Origin: a virus
Virus record (IMG/VR): IMGVR_UViG_3300006929_000042
Coordinates: 1 to 37,482 of that record
Length of the DNA stretch: 37,482 nt
Strand: one strand, 5' to 3'
The notes under the pieces: model-generated
What the model was told of the DNA's origin: nothing
Database searches by the model: none
The model's input: the letters and a program-made list of their open reading frames with translations, nothing else
Translations under genes and position numbers: made by a program
Part shown: piece by piece, positions 37,395 to 37,482 of the stretch
Numbering within the stretch: position 1 is the first letter of the stretch
How the letters are laid out: each line of letters begins with the position of its first letter

Positions 37395-37482
37395 ATAGAG
37401 AAAAATGGAATGATGCATTAGACGATGTTCCAGACAAAATGGAATTAGATGAAGCTATTGTATTATTAAAAAAATTAAACAA
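37391..37482 (+). CDS. Start of a gene cut by the right edge
   Basis: ATG 37391 in ATGA with the phosphoesterase gene. 30 codons visible: acidic helical head (WNDALDDVPDKMELDEAIVL). Open to the edge. Too little to name; possibly an accessory gene before the large terminase. Confidence 0.5.
   Translation, partial: MNREKWNDALDDVPDKMELDEAIVLLKKLN

Overview
The window is most of the genome of a lytic, AT-rich, tailed double-stranded DNA bacteriophage, probably podovirus-like and from an aquatic habitat. The signs are gene packing with TAATG/ATGA junctions, a peptidase-S74 fibre, terminase small subunit, virion ejection-type proteins, small basic phage proteins of the WPSAYASG type, and a compact phage replication/recombination operon. 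I see no integrase, repressor/excisionase pair, rRNA, tRNA, insertion sequence or CRISPR array. The host cannot be named. Large terminase, portal, capsid and most tail genes are absent. They probably lie beyond the right edge, and the map would then run round to the fibre gene cut by the left edge (inference).

Layout. (1) 1-23774, plus strand, late genes: the end of an S74 fibre; small membrane/lysis-like genes including a lipoprotein (1585-3682); a run of tiny Lys/Arg/Cys-rich proteins (3684-5119); three large structural/tail proteins (5053-9956); then three helical virion proteins, a 2892-residue giant and a 946-residue protein (10015-23774), which read as a DNA-ejection cassette. (2) 23809-35126, minus strand, early/middle genes: from the promoter side, small proteins, a PD-(D/E)XK nuclease, a winged-helix protein, a Cas4/RecB-like exonuclease, a Rad52-like annealing protein, an SSB-like protein, zinc-binding small proteins, a DUF932-like protein, a Dam-type methylase, a DnaB-type helicase and a RuvC-like resolvase. 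(3) 35367-37482, plus strand: a small protein, terminase small subunit, a zinc-ribbon metallophosphoesterase and a cut gene.

The two large transcription units converge at 23775-23808, where each strand has its own hairpin terminator built over the other gene's stop codon. They diverge at 35127-35366, which holds three palindromes and a candidate minus-strand promoter.

The most interesting content: (a) the 2892-residue protein carries an Arg-x-Pro ... Asp-Tyr-Asp-Ala-Asp arrangement (residues 1971-2016) like the catalytic double-psi beta-barrel of multisubunit and crAss-like-phage RNA polymerases, so it may be a giant virion-packaged RNA polymerase that is ejected with the DNA; (b) GATC is almost absent (two sites found by eye, about 100 expected from composition) although the phage encodes a Dam-type methylase; (c) the minus-strand operon is interrupted by at least five elaborately self-complementary, partly GC-rich non-coding islands that look like structured RNA or processing/attenuation elements; (d) a helicase/annealase/exonuclease/SSB/resolvase set is present without a DNA polymerase or primase in the fully visible operon.
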